Shown here: positions 12,494-12,968 of the stretch, in pieces
Position numbering within the stretch: the first letter of the stretch is position 1
Layout of the letters: the number at the start of each line of letters is the position of its first letter
Assembly (NCBI GenBank): GCA_030837935.1
Contig: JAUQXU010000400.1
Coordinates: forward strand, 1 to 12,968
Direction of reading: 5' to 3'
Origin: Candidatus Brocadia sp.
Lineage (GTDB): Bacteria; Planctomycetota; Brocadiia; Brocadiales; Brocadiaceae
DNA: 12,968 bases
Notes under the pieces: generated by a model
Seen by the model: only the letters and a program-made list of their open reading frames with translations
Databases searched by the model: none
Told to the model about the DNA's origin: nothing
Translations under genes and position numbers: made by a program

Positions 12494-12968
12494 ATGTATT
12501 TTAAACAAATTGAAGTGCCGGGGATCGGTTGCCTTTCTTATCTGATTGGTTGTCCCGCCGCAAAGGTAGCGGCAGTTATTGATCCAAAGAGAGACGTGCA
12601 GGATTACCTTGATATTGCAAGAACTCAAGGAATGAAGATTACCCACGTTATCGAAACGCACGCCCATGCCGATCATGTGAGCGGCAATTTAGAAATTCGC
12701 TCCCGTACCGGCGCTGATATCTATTTTCATGAAACAGCGCCCGTCGCCTTTGAACATAAAACCTTAAAAGAAGGGGATTGTATAGAATTAGGTACGGCAA
12801 AACTCGAGGTGGTTTATACTCCCGGACACACACCACATTCTCTTTCTCTTTTGGTAACTGATAAAAGCAGGTCAGAAGAGCCATGGCTTGTTCTCATCGG
12901 TGATCTTCTTTTTGTCGGAGACATTGGAAGGCCTGATCTGGCAGGCAAGGAACTGTTAGAGCAGCAAG
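12494..12968 (+). CDS. Metallo-beta-lactamase-fold hydrolase, persulfide dioxygenase-like (runs off right edge)
   Basis: The first 158 residues are present. After MYFKQIEVPGIGCLSYLIG comes the metal-binding signature THAHADH (His56, His58, Asp60, His61), then TPGHTPHS (His112) and IGDLLFVGDIGRPDL (Asp137). This combination, particularly GDxLFVGDIGRPD, is typical of ETHE1/CstB/Blh-type proteins. These oxidise glutathione persulfide or related sulfane sulfur with a mononuclear iron, and bacterial versions often carry rhodanese domains after the MBL domain. The part beyond 12968 would show whether that is so here. No signal peptide is present, so it is cytoplasmic. The start has a strong GAGGAGGA site. 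It begins 130 bases after the broken cupredoxin remnant, so a shared transcript is possible but not shown. A glyoxalase II role is less likely given the IGRPDL motif. Confidence 0.85.
   Translation, partial: MYFKQIEVPGIGCLSYLIGCPAAKVAAVIDPKRDVQDYLDIARTQGMKITHVIETHAHADHVSGNLEIRSRTGADIYFHETAPVAFEHKTLKEGDCIELGTAKLEVVYTPGHTPHSLSLLVTDKSRSEEPWLVLIGDLLFVGDIGRPDLAGKELLEQQ

Noticed and set aside
1..12968. CRISPR array, tRNA or rRNA
   Set aside because: I saw no regularly spaced direct repeats, cloverleaf with a CCA-type end, or rRNA signature on either strand; a tRNAscan or CRISPR finder would confirm this.

Overview
The window looks like accessory, low-to-moderate GC chromosome of a Gram-negative, metal- and redox-active bacterium. 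The best guess is an anammox planctomycete (Candidatus Brocadia/Kuenenia/Jettenia type). This rests on the style of the proteins (dodecin, c'-type cytochrome, DUF1326, a cupredoxin-like remnant) and on the density of dispersed palindromes, group II intron debris and IS1380 remnants. No rRNA or marker gene is present, so the assignment is inference. The outer-membrane barrel protein with a C-terminal Phe does show a Gram-negative envelope.

Left third (1-3391): a graveyard of mobile DNA with a few intact small genes. A leftward exported-protein gene runs off the left edge. It is followed by a roughly 180 bp element with long terminal inverted repeats, the 5' end of a group II intron, and an internally deleted, frameshifted IS1380-family transposase. 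Two intact small genes follow, a dodecin and an 89-residue conserved-looking hypothetical. Beyond them are a nested palindromic element, a second group II intron-like RNA segment without a reverse transcriptase, and a short decayed coding remnant.

Middle (3392-9525, all leftward): a metal-uptake locus. In transcription order it has a small His/Cys-rich exported protein, a coiled-coil plus beta-barrel outer-membrane protein, a TroA/ZnuA-type metal-binding protein, its ATPase, its ABC-3 permease, and an exported eight-repeat TPR protein whose GTG start overlaps the permease stop. Together they could carry a divalent metal, most likely zinc (or manganese), across both membranes. A sigma70-like promoter with an overlapping dyad sits just upstream of the first gene.

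Right third (10009-12968, all rightward): exported redox and metal proteins. These are a c'-type monoheme cytochrome, a very Cys-rich protein built of two 32-residue repeats, and an exported DUF1326 protein closed by a strong terminator. Next come two fused gene fragments (a CPLCG-type N-terminus joined out of frame to a cupredoxin/carboxypeptidase-regulatory-like C-terminus) and the start of a persulfide-dioxygenase-like metallo-beta-lactamase-fold gene that leaves the window. I found no CRISPR array, tRNA, rRNA or phage module.
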